A stretch of DNA of 64,000 nucleotides from Eleftheria terrae (GCF_030419005.1 NZ_CP106951.1:4526001-4590000), one strand, 5' to 3'; positions 10,502 through 19,469 are shown, counted from the stretch's first letter. Program-made: numbers and translations. The notes: generated by a model not told the origin, from the sequence alone.

Positions 10502-11731
10502 ATGGCCAAGGAATACAAGGATCTCGTCGTCGGGCTCGACATCGGCACCGCCAAGGTGATGGCGGTGGTGTCCGAGGTGTTGCCCAGCGGGGAGCTGCGG
10601 GTGGCCGGTCTGGGCGTGGCGCCGTCGCATGGGCTCAAGCGCGGCGTGGTGGTCAACATCGATGCCACGGTGCAGTCCATCCAGCAGGCCCTGAAAGAGG
10701 CCGAGATGATGGCCGACTGCAAGATCACGAGGGTCTACACCGGCATCACCGGCAGCCACATTCGCGGGCAGAATTCGACCGGCATGGTGATCGTGCGGGA
10801 CAAGGAGGTCACGCCCATCGACGTGGCCCGCGTGGTCGAGACGGCCAAGGCCATCAACATCCCCAACGACCAGAAGCTGCTGCTGGTGGAGCCGCAGGAG
10901 TTCGTGATCGACGGCCACGAGGTGAAGGAGCCGATCGGCATGAGCGGCGGCCGCCTCGAGGTCAAGGTGCACATCGTCACCGGCGCGCAGAGCGCGGCCG
11001 AGAACATCGTGAAGTGCGTGCGCCGCTGTGGCCTGGAGGTGGAGCAGCTGGTGCTGAACCCGTCGGCCTCCAGCCTGTCGGTGCTGACCGAGGACGAGAA
11101 GGACCTGGGCGTGGCGCTGGTGGACATCGGCGCCGGCACCACCGACGTGGCGATCTTCACCGACGGCGCGATCCGCCATACCGCGGTGATCCCCATCGCT
11201 GGCGACCTGATCACCAGCGACATCGCGATGGCGCTGCGCACGCCGACCAAGGATGCCGAAGAGATCAAGGTCGACTTCGGCGTGGCCAAGCAGCTGCTGG
11301 CTGACCCGGACGAGCAGGTCGAGGTGCCGGGCCTCGGCGACCGGGCACCCCGAATGCTTTCACGCCAGGCACTGGCCGGGGTGATCGAGCCACGGGTTGA
11401 AGAAATCTTTTCACTGGTGCACCAAGTCATCCGCGAGAGCGGCTACGAGGAGCTGCTGTCCTCCGGCATCGTGCTGGCGGGTGGCTCGGCGGTGATGCCC
11501 GGCATGGTGGAGCTGGGCGAGGACATCTTTCTAAAACCCGTGCGCAAGGGCATCCCGACCTATTCGGGGGCCTTGCACGACATGGTGGCCAATCCACGCT
11601 CGGCCACCGTGATGGGACTCTTGGAGGAGGCGCGGCTGGCCCGCGTGCGGGGACACCGGGCGGCCCAGCAGGCCGGCTCGGTGAAGACGCTGTTCGGCCG
11701 CGTGAAGGACTGGTTCATAGGGAATTTCTGA
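10502..11731 (+). CDS. ftsA: Cell division protein FtsA
   Basis: Actin-fold ATPase that tethers FtsZ filaments to the membrane and recruits later divisome proteins. The protein has 409 residues. The phosphate-1 motif is LVVGLDIGTAKV at about residues 8-19, and the phosphate-2 motif is DIGAGTTDVAIF around residue 206. SSGIVLAGGSAVMPGMVELGE marks the adenosine motif. The C-terminus ends in a basic/hydrophobic segment (VKDWFIGNF) that fits the membrane-targeting amphipathic helix. The ATG at 10502 follows a purine-rich stretch directly after ftsQ. The frame is open further upstream, but the extension has no FtsA-like sequence. Confidence 0.96.
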   Translation: MAKEYKDLVVGLDIGTAKVMAVVSEVLPSGELRVAGLGVAPSHGLKRGVVVNIDATVQSIQQALKEAEMMADCKITRVYTGITGSHIRGQNSTGMVIVRDKEVTPIDVARVVETAKAINIPNDQKLLLVEPQEFVIDGHEVKEPIGMSGGRLEVKVHIVTGAQSAAENIVKCVRRCGLEVEQLVLNPSASSLSVLTEDEKDLGVALVDIGAGTTDVAIFTDGAIRHTAVIPIAGDLITSDIAMALRTPTKDAEEIKVDFGVAKQLLADPDEQVEVPGLGDRAPRMLSRQALAGVIEPRVEEIFSLVHQVIRESGYEELLSSGIVLAGGSAVMPGMVELGEDIFLKPVRKGIPTYSGALHDMVANPRSATVMGLLEEARLARVRGHRAAQQAGSVKTLFGRVKDWFIGNF

Positions 11732-11792
11732 GCGGTGTGCGCAAGGCGCCCGCCGGATGCGTTTTGAGAGTGTGTAGGCGAAGCTAGTGACG

Positions 11793-11800
11793 AAGGAGGT
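11793..11800 (+). promoter_or_regulatory. Strong ribosome-binding site that decides the ftsZ start
   Basis: AAGGAGGT, a full Shine-Dalgarno match, lies 4 nt before the ATG at 11805. A GTG in the same frame at 11787 lies upstream of this site and would place the Shine-Dalgarno inside the coding sequence, so the ATG is preferred. High FtsZ abundance in bacteria fits such a strong site. Confidence 0.8.
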
Positions 11801-11804
11801 CCAA

Positions 11805-13019
11805 ATGCCTATTGAGATGATCGAAGAGTTCAACCTGGGAACGCAGATCAAGGTGATCGGCGTCGGTGGCGGTGGCGGCAACGCCGTCGAGCACATGATG
11901 GCCCAGGGCGTGCAGGGCGTGGAGTTCATCTGCGCCAACACCGATGCGCAGGCGCTCAACCGTTCTTCGGCGCACAAGCTGATCCAGCTGGGCACCACCG
12001 GCCTGGGCGCCGGCGCCAAACCCGAGGCCGGCAAGGCCGCGGCCGAGGAAGCGGTGGACCGCATCCGTGACGCCATCGACGGCGCCAACATGCTGTTCAT
12101 CACCGCCGGCATGGGCGGCGGCACCGGCACCGGCGCCGCACCGGTGATCGCCCGGGTGGCCAAGGACATGGGCATCCTGACGGTCGGCGTGGTGACCAAG
12201 CCCTTCGAGTTCGAAGGCAACCGCCGCATGAAGCAGGCCGACGCCGGCATGAACGAGCTGGAGGCCAACGTCGACTCGCTGATCGTCGTGCTCAACGAGA
12301 AGCTGCTGGAAGTGCTGGGCGACGACGTCACCCAGGACCAGGCCTTCGCGCAGGCCAACGACGTGCTGAAGAACGCGGTCGGCGGCATCAGCGACATCAT
12401 CCACATCCCGGGCCTGGTGAACGTCGACTTCGAGGACGTCAAGACCGTGATGAGCGAGCCCGGCAAGGCCATGATGGGCACCGCCGTGGCACAGGGCCCG
12501 GACCGCGCCCACAAGGCGGCGGAATCGGCCGTGGCCTGCCCGCTGCTGGAAGGCATCGACCTGTCTGGCGCCCGTGGCGTGCTGGTGCTGATCGCCGCGG
12601 CGCGCGGCACCTTCAAGCTCAGCGAGAGCCGCAACGCGATGAACACCATCCGTCGCTATGCCGCCGATGATGCACATGTGATCTACGGCACGGCCTACGA
12701 CGACAGCCTGGGCGACCAGCTGCGCGTGACGGTGATCGCCACCGGCCTGTCGGGCAACGCCCGCCGCCAGCAGGCGCCGATCAGCGTGGTGCACTCGCAG
12801 CCGGCGCTGCGCACCGGCACCGACAACATCCCGGTGCTCAACAGCCCGGTGCACACCGGTCATGTCGGCGGCCACACCACGCACGACTACAGCAGCCTGA
12901 ACACCCCGAGCGTCTGGCGCTCGGGCCGCACCCAGGCGGCTGCCAAGGTCGATGCGCTGGCCAGCAACGGGATGGACGAGATCGAGATCCCGGCCTTCCT
13001 GCGCAAGCAGGCGGACTGA
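11805..13019 (+). CDS. ftsZ: Cell division protein FtsZ
   Basis: Tubulin-like GTPase that polymerises into the Z-ring and scaffolds division. The protein has 404 residues from the ATG. The N-terminal GTP-binding loop KVIGVGGGGGNAVEHM is near residues 16-31. The tubulin signature AGMGGGTGTGAAPV is near residues 100-113, with the T7-loop region NVDFEDVKTVM after it. A variable linker follows from about residue 320, and the conserved C-terminal peptide EIEIPAFLRKQAD binds FtsA/ZipA-type partners. A 73-nt gap follows ftsA, and 193 nt with a folded region separate it from lpxC. Confidence 0.98.
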   Translation: MPIEMIEEFNLGTQIKVIGVGGGGGNAVEHMMAQGVQGVEFICANTDAQALNRSSAHKLIQLGTTGLGAGAKPEAGKAAAEEAVDRIRDAIDGANMLFITAGMGGGTGTGAAPVIARVAKDMGILTVGVVTKPFEFEGNRRMKQADAGMNELEANVDSLIVVLNEKLLEVLGDDVTQDQAFAQANDVLKNAVGGISDIIHIPGLVNVDFEDVKTVMSEPGKAMMGTAVAQGPDRAHKAAESAVACPLLEGIDLSGARGVLVLIAAARGTFKLSESRNAMNTIRRYAADDAHVIYGTAYDDSLGDQLRVTVIATGLSGNARRQQAPISVVHSQPALRTGTDNIPVLNSPVHTGHVGGHTTHDYSSLNTPSVWRSGRTQAAAKVDALASNGMDEIEIPAFLRKQAD

Positions 13020-13066
13020 GCCGGTGCTTCGGCCAGCCCTGGCGGGGCGCCGCAGGCAGGAGGGAC

Positions 13067-13132
13067 GGCAGCGGCCGTCAGGCTGGGGGCTGCACGGGTG
13101 GTCCGTGCAATTCCGCACGCCTGACGGCTGCC
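13067..13132 (+). other. Nested inverted repeats between ftsZ and lpxC
   Basis: The outer arms are GGCAGC-ggc-CGTCAGGC (13067-13083) and GCCTGACGGCTGCC (13119-13132), complementary over 14 bp if the GGC at 13073-13075 bulges out. Inside is a perfect 7-bp hairpin, TGCACGG (13091-13097) and CCGTGCA (13103-13109), around GTGGT. No T-run follows, so a simple intrinsic terminator is not obvious. The fold could end or stabilise the ftsZ transcript, or attenuate into lpxC. Confidence 0.6.
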
Positions 13133-13200
13133 GGCCCTGCGGCCCGGCGCCTCAATCGTGGCGATCAACAGCCTCAAACCCAGGGCGCGAGCCGACTCCC

Positions 13201-13206
13201 TAGAAT
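13201..13206 (+). promoter_or_regulatory. Candidate -10 element for lpxC
   Basis: TAGAAT lies 12 nt upstream of the lpxC ATG, preceded by CGACTCCC. No convincing -35 is visible. Transcription from here would give a very short or near-absent leader. The gene at 20993 has the same CGACTCCC context before a GATAAT. Confidence 0.35.
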
Positions 13207-13212
13207 GCGGAC

Positions 13213-14148
13213 ATGCTCCAACAACGCACACTCCAATCGCTGACGCGGGCCGTCGGCGTCGGCCTGCACAGCGGCCAGCGCGTCGAACTGACGCTGCGGC
13301 CGGCGGCGCCTGACACCGGCATCGTGTTCCGGCGGATCGACCTGCCGGTGCCGGTCGAGATCCCGGTGTCGGCGACGGCGATCAGCGACACGCGGATGGC
13401 CTCCACGCTGTCGGTCGGGGGCGACCCCGGCGCGCCGAAGGTGCACACGGTGGAGCATTTGATGTCTGCCTGCGCAGGCTTGGGTCTCGACAACCTGTAT
13501 GTCGACATCACGGCCGAGGAAGTCCCGATCCTGGACGGCTCTGCAGCCTCCTTCGTCTACCTCTTGCAGAGCGCCGGGATCGAACTCCAGGGCGTGCCCA
13601 AGCGCTTCCTGCGCATCAAGAAGCCGGTGGAAGTGCGTGAAGGGGAGGGCCCATCGCTCAAGTGGGCCCGACTCGATCCCTACCACGGCTACAAGCTTTC
13701 CTTCGAGATCGACTTCGACCATCCCGCCGTCGACCAGACCGGCCAGCGGGTGGTGTTCGATTTCGCTTCCGGGCGCTATACCCGCGATATCGCCCGCGCC
13801 CGCACCTTCGGCTTCACGAAGGACGTCGAGATGATGCGCACCCGCGGCCTCGGCCTGGGCGGCAGCATGGACAACGCGATCGTCGTGGACGACTACCGCG
13901 TGCTGAATGCCGACGGCCTGCGCTACGACGACGAGTTCGTGAAGCACAAGATCCTGGACGCCATCGGCGACCTCTATGTCGTCGGCAAGCCCTTGCTGGC
14001 GGCCTACAGCGCGTTCAAGTCCGGCCACGCGCTCAACAACAAGCTGCTGCGCGCGGTGCTGGCCGACGCCAGCGCCTACGAGATCGTCAGCTTCGAGGAC
14101 GAGGCGCAGGCGCCGAGCGGCTTTGCGCAGCTCGCGCCCGCCTGGTAG
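13213..14148 (+). CDS. lpxC: UDP-3-O-acyl-N-acetylglucosamine deacetylase LpxC
   Basis: Cytoplasmic zinc amidase for the committed step of lipid A synthesis. The protein has 311 residues. The opening [17 protein letters not shown] is typical. HTVEH contains the catalytic Glu81 and zinc ligand His82. [10 protein letters not shown] supplies zinc ligands His245 and Asp249, and SGHALNN supplies the catalytic His272. [11 protein letters not shown] is the substrate-channel segment. Its place right after ftsZ is the usual end of the dcw cluster. The window thus shows that the organism makes lipid A. Confidence 0.97.
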   Translation: MLQQRTLQSLTRAVGVGLHSGQRVELTLRPAAPDTGIVFRRIDLPVPVEIPVSATAISDTRMASTLSVGGDPGAPKVHTVEHLMSACAGLGLDNLYVDITAEEVPILDGSAASFVYLLQSAGIELQGVPKRFLRIKKPVEVREGEGPSLKWARLDPYHGYKLSFEIDFDHPAVDQTGQRVVFDFASGRYTRDIARARTFGFTKDVEMMRTRGLGLGGSMDNAIVVDDYRVLNADGLRYDDEFVKHKILDAIGDLYVVGKPLLAAYSAFKSGHALNNKLLRAVLADASAYEIVSFEDEAQAPSGFAQLAPAW

Positions 14149-14166
14149 GCGGCGGGGCGGCACGGC

Positions 14167-14358
14167 ATGTTCGCGGTCGTTCGCGTGCTGGTGGCCTTGC
14201 TGCTGGTGGGCGCGGTCGGCTGCTTCGGGCTCTACCTCGTCACGCGGCGGCCGCATTACTTCCGCATCGGGCTCGCCATCGTCAAGTGGACGGTGATCGC
14301 GGGGTTGGTGTTCTTTGGGGTGCTGGCGGCCGAGATGCTGCTGGACGGGCGGTTCTAG
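14167..14358 (+). CDS. Small hypothetical membrane protein (63 aa)
   Basis: I do not recognise a family. The short ORF starts 18 nt after lpxC and encodes two hydrophobic segments, about residues 4-25 and 37-58, joined by a basic loop containing TRRPHYFR. That pattern suggests a two-helix inner-membrane protein. The ribosome-binding site is weak. It is followed after 17 nt by a second small hydrophobic ORF, so both could be co-transcribed with lpxC. In GC-rich DNA short ORFs arise by chance, but the clean hydrophobic pattern argues for a real gene. Confidence 0.5.
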   Translation: MFAVVRVLVALLLVGAVGCFGLYLVTRRPHYFRIGLAIVKWTVIAGLVFFGVLAAEMLLDGRF

Positions 14359-14375
14359 CCCGGCGTCCGACGGAC

Positions 14376-14555
14376 ATGTACTGGCCTGCCTACGTCTTGC
14401 TGGGACTGGGTGGCGGCGGCTTGCTGGTGTGGTGCCTGGTCCTGCTCGTGAAATCCGGGCGCGGGTGGTTCGCCGTCGGGCTCGTGGCGCTGCTGGCCCT
14501 GCCTGCCGTGCTTTCCCTGCTCATGATGGCAGCCATGGTCGGCGGCCTTGGCTGA
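14376..14555 (+). CDS. Small hypothetical membrane protein (59 aa)
   Basis: Unrecognised ORF starting MYWPAYVLLGLGGGG. It has two hydrophobic stretches (about residues 3-24 and 32-56) separated by KSGRGW. No strong Shine-Dalgarno is visible, and there is no homology I can name. It lies in tandem with the 63-residue ORF after lpxC. The first residues and hydrophobic profile look like a genuine tiny inner-membrane protein, but without comparison a chance ORF cannot be excluded. Confidence 0.42.
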   Translation: MYWPAYVLLGLGGGGLLVWCLVLLVKSGRGWFAVGLVALLALPAVLSLLMMAAMVGGLG

Positions 14556-14680
14556 GCAACCTCGGCTGAGAAGCACAGGGCCGGCGCCAGGGGAGCCATG
14601 GCCCGCCCTGCACATGTGGCTTGCCATGCCACCCCGAGTTGGTTAGCGTTCGCACTCCTTCTCTTCAACAAGGAGTGTCC

Positions 14681-15538
14681 ATGCCCTTGCGTATGCCTGC
14701 CAGCCTGCGGCTGGTGACCCTGGCCGCCGCGGCCGCGCTGTCGATGGGGGCCGCCCAGGCCCATGTGGTGAGTGCCGAACTCAGCAACCTGCGCTTCGAG
14801 GTGGTCGACCTGGATCCGGGTGATGGCCGGGTGCCCTCGCTGGACCTGAACCATCGGCTGAGCGCGCATGCCTGGTCGATGCACACGAGGGTCGACGACC
14901 CCCTGCAGGTGGGAACCAGCACCGGCGACATCGACGAAACCTCCGCCCTGCCAAGCGCCGCCGACGAGCACGGTGCACCAGGTGTCTGGCACCGCAGCCG
15001 GGCCGAGATGGGGGCCACCGCCGGCTCCCTGCTGGCCGAGCTGGACGACACCCGGCCGGGCATGAACCTGAGCGTGAGTGCCGAGCTGGCGTCGCGCAAC
15101 TACGGGCAGAGCTTCATTGCCATCCAGGCCGGCAGCAGCCTGACGATCTCGGCCGAGTCGCTGCTGGGCGTGAACACCGTGGCCGACTGCAGCACCGGCG
15201 TGTTCTGCGCCGCAGCACAGGGCACCACGGCGCTGTCGCTGGCCCTGTTCCGCGCGCCGTCGCTGAACGAGGCGCTGCAGACCGTCTCCGACCTGCACAA
15301 CCTGCGCGTGGAGAGCACGCCGGCCGATGCGCCCGGCTCGCTGCTGCAGCAGCAATCGAGCGACAGCCTGTCGGTGACCTTCGAGAACCGCAGCGGCGCG
15401 ACGGTGTATGCGCTGGTGGACTTCCAGGCCTCGGCCTACGGGTTTGCGGCGGCGGTGCCGGAGCCGTCGACGTATGCCTTGATGCTGGCGGGGCTGGGTG
15501 GGGTGCTGCTCGCAAGACGGCGGCGCGCAGCCGCGTGA
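14681..15538 (+). CDS. PEP-CTERM sorting domain-containing secreted protein
   Basis: Predicted exported protein handled by an exosortase. From the ATG at 14681 it has 285 residues. An AAGGAG site at 14670-14675 supports this start over an in-frame ATG at 14621. Residues 1-27 form a signal peptide ending AAQA. The C-terminus carries the tripartite PEP-CTERM signal: VPEPS (Pro260-Glu261-Pro262), a hydrophobic helix, and an Arg-rich tail (ARRRRAAA). The middle is low in cysteine and rich in Ser, Ala and Asp, without a domain I recognise. The likely processing enzyme is exosortase B, encoded at 53881. In this system such proteins are thought to be cleaved at the envelope and often accompany exopolysaccharide. 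Confidence 0.9.
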   Translation: MPLRMPASLRLVTLAAAAALSMGAAQAHVVSAELSNLRFEVVDLDPGDGRVPSLDLNHRLSAHAWSMHTRVDDPLQVGTSTGDIDETSALPSAADEHGAPGVWHRSRAEMGATAGSLLAELDDTRPGMNLSVSAELASRNYGQSFIAIQAGSSLTISAESLLGVNTVADCSTGVFCAAAQGTTALSLALFRAPSLNEALQTVSDLHNLRVESTPADAPGSLLQQQSSDSLSVTFENRSGATVYALVDFQASAYGFAAAVPEPSTYALMLAGLGGVLLARRRRAAA

Positions 15539-15603
15539 GCCGCAGAGCCCGCCGGTATGTGGCGGCGCCCTCAAGCGTCCCAGCTGGAGGGCGCCGGGGG
15601 CCG

Positions 15604-15622
15604 GGCCGGTCAGGCCGGCCTT
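15604..15622. terminator. Weak hairpin between convergent genes
   Basis: GGCCGG (15604-15609) and CCGGCC (15615-15620) form a 6-bp stem with a 5-nt loop, followed by only TT. It lies between the PEP-CTERM gene and the end of ruvC, a sensible place for termination in either direction, but the T-run is poor. Confidence 0.3.
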
Positions 15623-15635
15623 CCACTGAGCGGAC

Positions 15636-16187
15636 TCAGTAGGTCCGCCCCCCCTTGAACTGCGCGTGCGTGCGCCGCGCCATCGTCCCGCCATTGCGCG
15701 TGATCGCGTCGAACGAGCGGCTCGCATGCGCATGGCAGATGGCGATGCCGAGCGCGTCGGCCGCGTCCTTGCCTGGCGCGGCCGGCAGCTTCAGCAGCCG
15801 GGCCACCATCTCCTGGATCTGCTCCTTGCGGGCCAGGCCGTGGCCAGTGATCGCCTTCTTCATCTGCAGCGCGGTGTATTCGCTCACCGGCAGCGAGCAG
15901 CTCACCAGCCCGGCCAGCGCCGCGCCACGCGCCTGGCCCAGCAGCAGGGTGGACTGCGGGTTGACGTTGACGAAGACGATCTCCACCGAGGCCGCGGTGG
16001 GCTGGTAGCGGCGCACCACTTCCTGCACGCCGTCGAAGATGATCTTCAGCCGCCCCGGCAGGTCGCCCAAAGCGGCGTCGCGGGTCTTGATGGTGCCGCT
16101 GGCCACGTAGTGCAGCTGCGCCCCTTCCACATCCACCAGGCCGAAGCCGGTGCATTGCAGGCCGGGGTCGATGCCAAGCACCCTCAT
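15636..16187 (-). CDS. ruvC: Crossover junction endodeoxyribonuclease RuvC
   Basis: Holliday-junction resolvase that works with RuvAB in recombinational repair. The protein has 183 residues. The RNase H-like active site is complete: Asp7 in LGIDPGL, Glu69 in VEIVFVNVN, and Asp141/Asp144 in [21 protein letters not shown] and the basic C-terminus also fit. It is not next to ruvAB here; instead its start overlaps the upstream cdsA-like gene by 4 nt, placing it last in a plsC-cdsA-ruvC set. Confidence 0.96.
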   Translation of the reverse strand: MRVLGIDPGLQCTGFGLVDVEGAQLHYVASGTIKTRDAALGDLPGRLKIIFDGVQEVVRRYQPTAASVEIVFVNVNPQSTLLLGQARGAALAGLVSCSLPVSEYTALQMKKAITGHGLARKEQIQEMVARLLKLPAAPGKDAADALGIAICHAHASRSFDAITRNGGTMARRTHAQFKGGRTY

Positions 16188-17173
16188 ATGTTGAAGTACC
16201 AGCGCACCGAGTGGAAGAACACCGGCGCCGCGAAGCAGATCGCCGCCACCCGGTCGAGCAGGCCCACCGCGCCGGTCACCAGCCGGCCTTCGTTGCCCCA
16301 GTAGTGCACGCCCGCGTCCTTCTTCAATGCCTTCATGACGAAATGCCCCAGCGTGCCGGCGGCACAGGCGATCAGCGACATGCCCAGCGCCTGCCCCGGC
16401 TTGAAGGGCGTGATCCAGTACAACAGCGTGCCGATCAGCCCGCCCGCGATCACCCCGGCCCAGGCCGAACCCCAGGAAAACGACGCGCTGATGCGCGGCG
16501 CCACCGGCTTGAGCGAGCGATAGTTTCGCGCGACATAGCCCTGCACCACCATGCAGGATTGCACGACAAACACCAGGAAGAACACCAGGAAGGCGCCCCG
16601 GTCCTCATAGCGCGGGAAGTCCAGCCGCAGCAGCGCCGGCGCATGGCTCAGCCCGTAGATGCAGACCATGATGCCCCACTGGATGTTGGCATTGCGCTCC
16701 AGGAAGCGCTCCGGGTCGTTGGCCACGGCGCTGATCACCGGGATGGCGAAGAACACATAGACCGGGATGAAGACCGAGAACAGGTCGAAGTAGCGCGCCC
16801 CCACCAGGTAGTACTGCACGGGCAGCACGACGAAGAAGGCCACGATCAGGCTGCGGTGGTCGCCACGGCGGGTGTGCGAAAGCGTGATGATCTCGCGCAG
16901 CGCCAGGAAGGACAGCGTGCCGAACAGCAGCACCGAGACGAAGGTGCCGGCGATCCAGGCCATCCAGAACACGGTCACCATGATCCAGGAGGTGCGCAGC
17001 TGGCGCTTGAAGCGCTCGGCCGCCTCCTGCTGGGACTCGTCGGCGGCCTTGATGCTCAGCGCGATGCCGAGCACCGTGGCCAGGCCCAGGATGCCGAAGA
17101 CGATGACGAACAACCAGCCGATCTGCTCGCCGGCGCTCAGGTTGCGCAGGTATTTCAGCATGTCGCTCATCAC
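16184..17173 (-). CDS. CdsA-family phosphatidate cytidylyltransferase
   Basis: Probable integral membrane enzyme forming CDP-diacylglycerol from phosphatidate and CTP. The protein has 329 residues with about eight hydrophobic segments. The C-terminal region [29 protein letters not shown] corresponds to the family signature near its catalytic Lys/Asp positions. It reads [16 protein letters not shown] where typical CdsA has PGHGGILDR, so it is a divergent subfamily, longer at the N-terminus than Escherichia coli CdsA. Overlaps of 4 nt with the acyltransferase upstream and ruvC downstream suggest one transcript. The preceding acyltransferase would supply its substrate. Confidence 0.8.
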   Translation of the reverse strand: MMSDMLKYLRNLSAGEQIGWLFVIVFGILGLATVLGIALSIKAADESQQEAAERFKRQLRTSWIMVTVFWMAWIAGTFVSVLLFGTLSFLALREIITLSHTRRGDHRSLIVAFFVVLPVQYYLVGARYFDLFSVFIPVYVFFAIPVISAVANDPERFLERNANIQWGIMVCIYGLSHAPALLRLDFPRYEDRGAFLVFFLVFVVQSCMVVQGYVARNYRSLKPVAPRISASFSWGSAWAGVIAGGLIGTLLYWITPFKPGQALGMSLIACAAGTLGHFVMKALKKDAGVHYWGNEGRLVTGAVGLLDRVAAICFAAPVFFHSVRWYFNI

Positions 17174-17796
17174 GCGCTCCGGCCCAGCTTGCGCAGCGAG
17201 GTCACGGCCTCGCGGGCGCGGTCGAGGAAGGCCCGCTTGTCCTCGTCGGGCAGCAGCTGCATCGGCGCACCGAAGGTGACCGAGCAGAGGATGGGCACCG
17301 GCACCACTTCGCCCTTGGGCATGACACGCTGCACGTTGTCGATCCAGGCGGGAATCAGCTGCACCTCGGGGAACTGCCGCGCCAGGTGGTAGAGGCCGGA
17401 CTTGAAGGCCTGCGGGTCGCCCAGGTTGCTGCGCGTGCCCTCGGGAAAGATCACCAGCGAGTCGCCGTTGCGCAGCGCCTCGACCAGCGGCTCCAGCGGG
17501 TCCTGGTCATCGGTGCGCTGGCGGTTGACATAGACGGCGTTGAAGACCTCCCGCGTCAGCCAGTGCTTGAAGGGCGTGGAGGTCCAGTAGTCCTTGGCCG
17601 CGATGGGCCGGGTGTGGGACCGCAGCTCGCGAGGCAGGGCACACCAGATCAGCACCCAGTCGAGGTGGCTCTGGTGGTTGGCGAAATAGATCCGCTGCTC
17701 GGCCTTCGGCACGCATCCGTACCAGTGGCCTTGCGCGCCGGTGACCAGGCGCGCGATGAAGGACAGCAGCAGTCCCGTGGTGTTGGACAGGCTCAT
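17170..17796 (-). CDS. 1-acyl-glycerol-3-phosphate acyltransferase-like (PlsC family)
   Basis: Probable membrane-associated lysophosphatidate acyltransferase. From the ATG at 17796 it has 208 residues; an in-frame start 10 codons upstream (17826) is possible but has no family-like sequence. The catalytic HX4D motif is NHQSHLD (His41, Asp46) and the substrate motif is FPEGTRS (117-123). An N-terminal hydrophobic segment could anchor it. It precedes and overlaps the cdsA-like gene, making two consecutive steps of phospholipid synthesis. Confidence 0.85.
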   Translation of the reverse strand: MSLSNTTGLLLSFIARLVTGAQGHWYGCVPKAEQRIYFANHQSHLDWVLIWCALPRELRSHTRPIAAKDYWTSTPFKHWLTREVFNAVYVNRQRTDDQDPLEPLVEALRNGDSLVIFPEGTRSNLGDPQAFKSGLYHLARQFPEVQLIPAWIDNVQRVMPKGEVVPVPILCSVTFGAPMQLLPDEDKRAFLDRAREAVTSLRKLGRSA

Positions 17797-17823
17797 GCAG
17801 GCATGGTAGCGGCCAGGGCCGCA

Positions 17824-17852
17824 CAAAAATGAAGGGGGCCGGCCGATCCCCC
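17824..17852 (-). terminator. Probable intrinsic terminator of purH
   Basis: Read on the minus strand after purH: GGGGG-ATCGGCCGG-CCCCC (17852 down to 17834) followed by TTCATTTTTG. The 5-bp GC stem with a T-rich tail suits Rho-independent termination before the plsC-like gene. Neighbouring G/C runs (17851-17880) allow alternative stems. Confidence 0.5.
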
Positions 17853-17900
17853 GGGGGTGGGGGCCGCCGCCCCCCGGGCCGCAGGCTCAGTTGCCGCGGA

Positions 17901-19469
17901 TCAATGGCGGAAGTGGCGCGTGCCGGTCAGCACCATGGCGATGCCGCGCTCATTGGCTGCCGCGATGACTTCGTCGTCACGCATGCTGCCGCCCGGCTGG
18001 ATCACGCAGGTCGCGCCGGCGTCGCAGACCACGTCCAGCCCGTCGCGGAACGGGAAGAAGGCATCGCTCGCCACTGCCGAGCCGGCCAGCGACAGGCCGG
18101 CGTTGTCGGCCTTGATGGAGGCGATGCGGGCCGAGTCGATGCGGCTCATCTGCCCCGCGCCCACGCCGAGCGTCATGCCGCCAGCGCAGAAGACGATGGC
18201 GTTGCTCTTGACGAACTTGGCCACCTTCCAGGCGAACAGCAGGTCCTGCATCTGCTCGTGGGTGGGCTGCTTGGTCGTGACCACGCGCAGCTCGCCAGCG
18301 CTGACGTTCTTGGCATCGGCCGACTGCAGCAGCACGCCGCCGCCCACGCGCTTGAGGTCGAAGGGATTCGGTTCACGCGCCATCGGCACCTGCAGCAGGC
18401 GCACGTTCTGCTTGGCCTTGAAGATCTCCAGCGCCTCGGGGCTGTAGCCGGGGGCGATCAGCACCTCGACGAACTGCTTGGCCACCTGCTCGGCGGCGGC
18501 CTTGTCCAGCGTCTGGTTGAAGGCGATGATGCCGCCGAAGGCCGAGGTCGAATCGGTCTTGAAGGCCTTGGCATAGGCTTCGGCCGCGTTGCCGGCCACC
18601 GCCACGCCGCAGGGGTTGGCGTGCTTGATGATCACGCAGGCCGGCGCGTCGAAGGTCTTCACGCATTCCCAGGCGGCGTCGGCATCGGCGATGTTGTTGT
18701 ACGACAGCTCCTTGCCCTGCAGCTGGCGCCAGTGGGCCAGGCTGCCGGCCACCGGTGCGGCGTCGCGATAGAAGGCCGCGCCCTGGTGCGGGTTCTCGCC
18801 GTAGCGCATGTCCTGCGTCTTGTGCAGCTGCAGGTTGAACACCGCCGGCCAGTCGGCGCGCTTGGGGACCTCGGCCGTGGCACTCTCGGCGCCGTCTTCC
18901 AGCGCGGTGAGGTAGTTGGTGATCATGCCGTCGTAGGCGGCGGTGTGCGCGAACACTTTCTTGGCCAGCATGAACTTGGTGGCCCGCTCGATCTTGCCGG
19001 CCTTCAGCTCGCCCAGCACCCGCTCGTAGTCCACCGGGTCGATCACCACCGCCACGTCCTGCCAGTTCTTGGCCGCGGCGCGCAGCATCGCGGGGCCGCC
19101 GATGTCGATGTTCTCGATGGCGTCTTCCAGCGTGCAGTCAGGCCGGGCGGTGGCCTGCTTGAAGGGATAGAGGTTGACGATCAGCAGGTCGATGGTGCCG
19201 ATGCCGTGGCTCTTGAGCGCCGCCATGTGCTCGGGCAGGTCGCGCCGTGCCAGCAGGCCGCCATGAATGCGGGGGTGCAGCGTCTTCACCCGGCCGTCGA
19301 GCATCTCGGGGAAGCCGGTGACTTCGGCCACTTCGGTCACGGGCAGGCCCTTCTCGGCCAGCAGCTTGGCCGTGCCCCCGGTGGACAGCAGCTTCACGCC
19401 TTGGGCGTGCAGGGCTTGGGCGAATTCGACGATGCCGGTCTTGTCGGATACGGAGAGCAGGGCTTGCAT
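17901..19469 (-). CDS. purH: Bifunctional AICAR formyltransferase / IMP cyclohydrolase PurH
   Basis: Cytoplasmic enzyme for the last two steps of IMP synthesis. From the ATG at 19469 it has 522 residues, the usual length. The N-terminal cyclohydrolase part shows [33 protein letters not shown] and NLYPF. The C-terminal formyltransferase part shows [13 protein letters not shown] [26 protein letters not shown] and [12 protein letters not shown], and ends LTGTRHFRH. The frame is open upstream, but the extension is not PurH-like. A hairpin terminator lies downstream. Confidence 0.97.
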   Translation of the reverse strand: MQALLSVSDKTGIVEFAQALHAQGVKLLSTGGTAKLLAEKGLPVTEVAEVTGFPEMLDGRVKTLHPRIHGGLLARRDLPEHMAALKSHGIGTIDLLIVNLYPFKQATARPDCTLEDAIENIDIGGPAMLRAAAKNWQDVAVVIDPVDYERVLGELKAGKIERATKFMLAKKVFAHTAAYDGMITNYLTALEDGAESATAEVPKRADWPAVFNLQLHKTQDMRYGENPHQGAAFYRDAAPVAGSLAHWRQLQGKELSYNNIADADAAWECVKTFDAPACVIIKHANPCGVAVAGNAAEAYAKAFKTDSTSAFGGIIAFNQTLDKAAAEQVAKQFVEVLIAPGYSPEALEIFKAKQNVRLLQVPMAREPNPFDLKRVGGGVLLQSADAKNVSAGELRVVTTKQPTHEQMQDLLFAWKVAKFVKSNAIVFCAGGMTLGVGAGQMSRIDSARIASIKADNAGLSLAGSAVASDAFFPFRDGLDVVCDAGATCVIQPGGSMRDDEVIAAANERGIAMVLTGTRHFRH

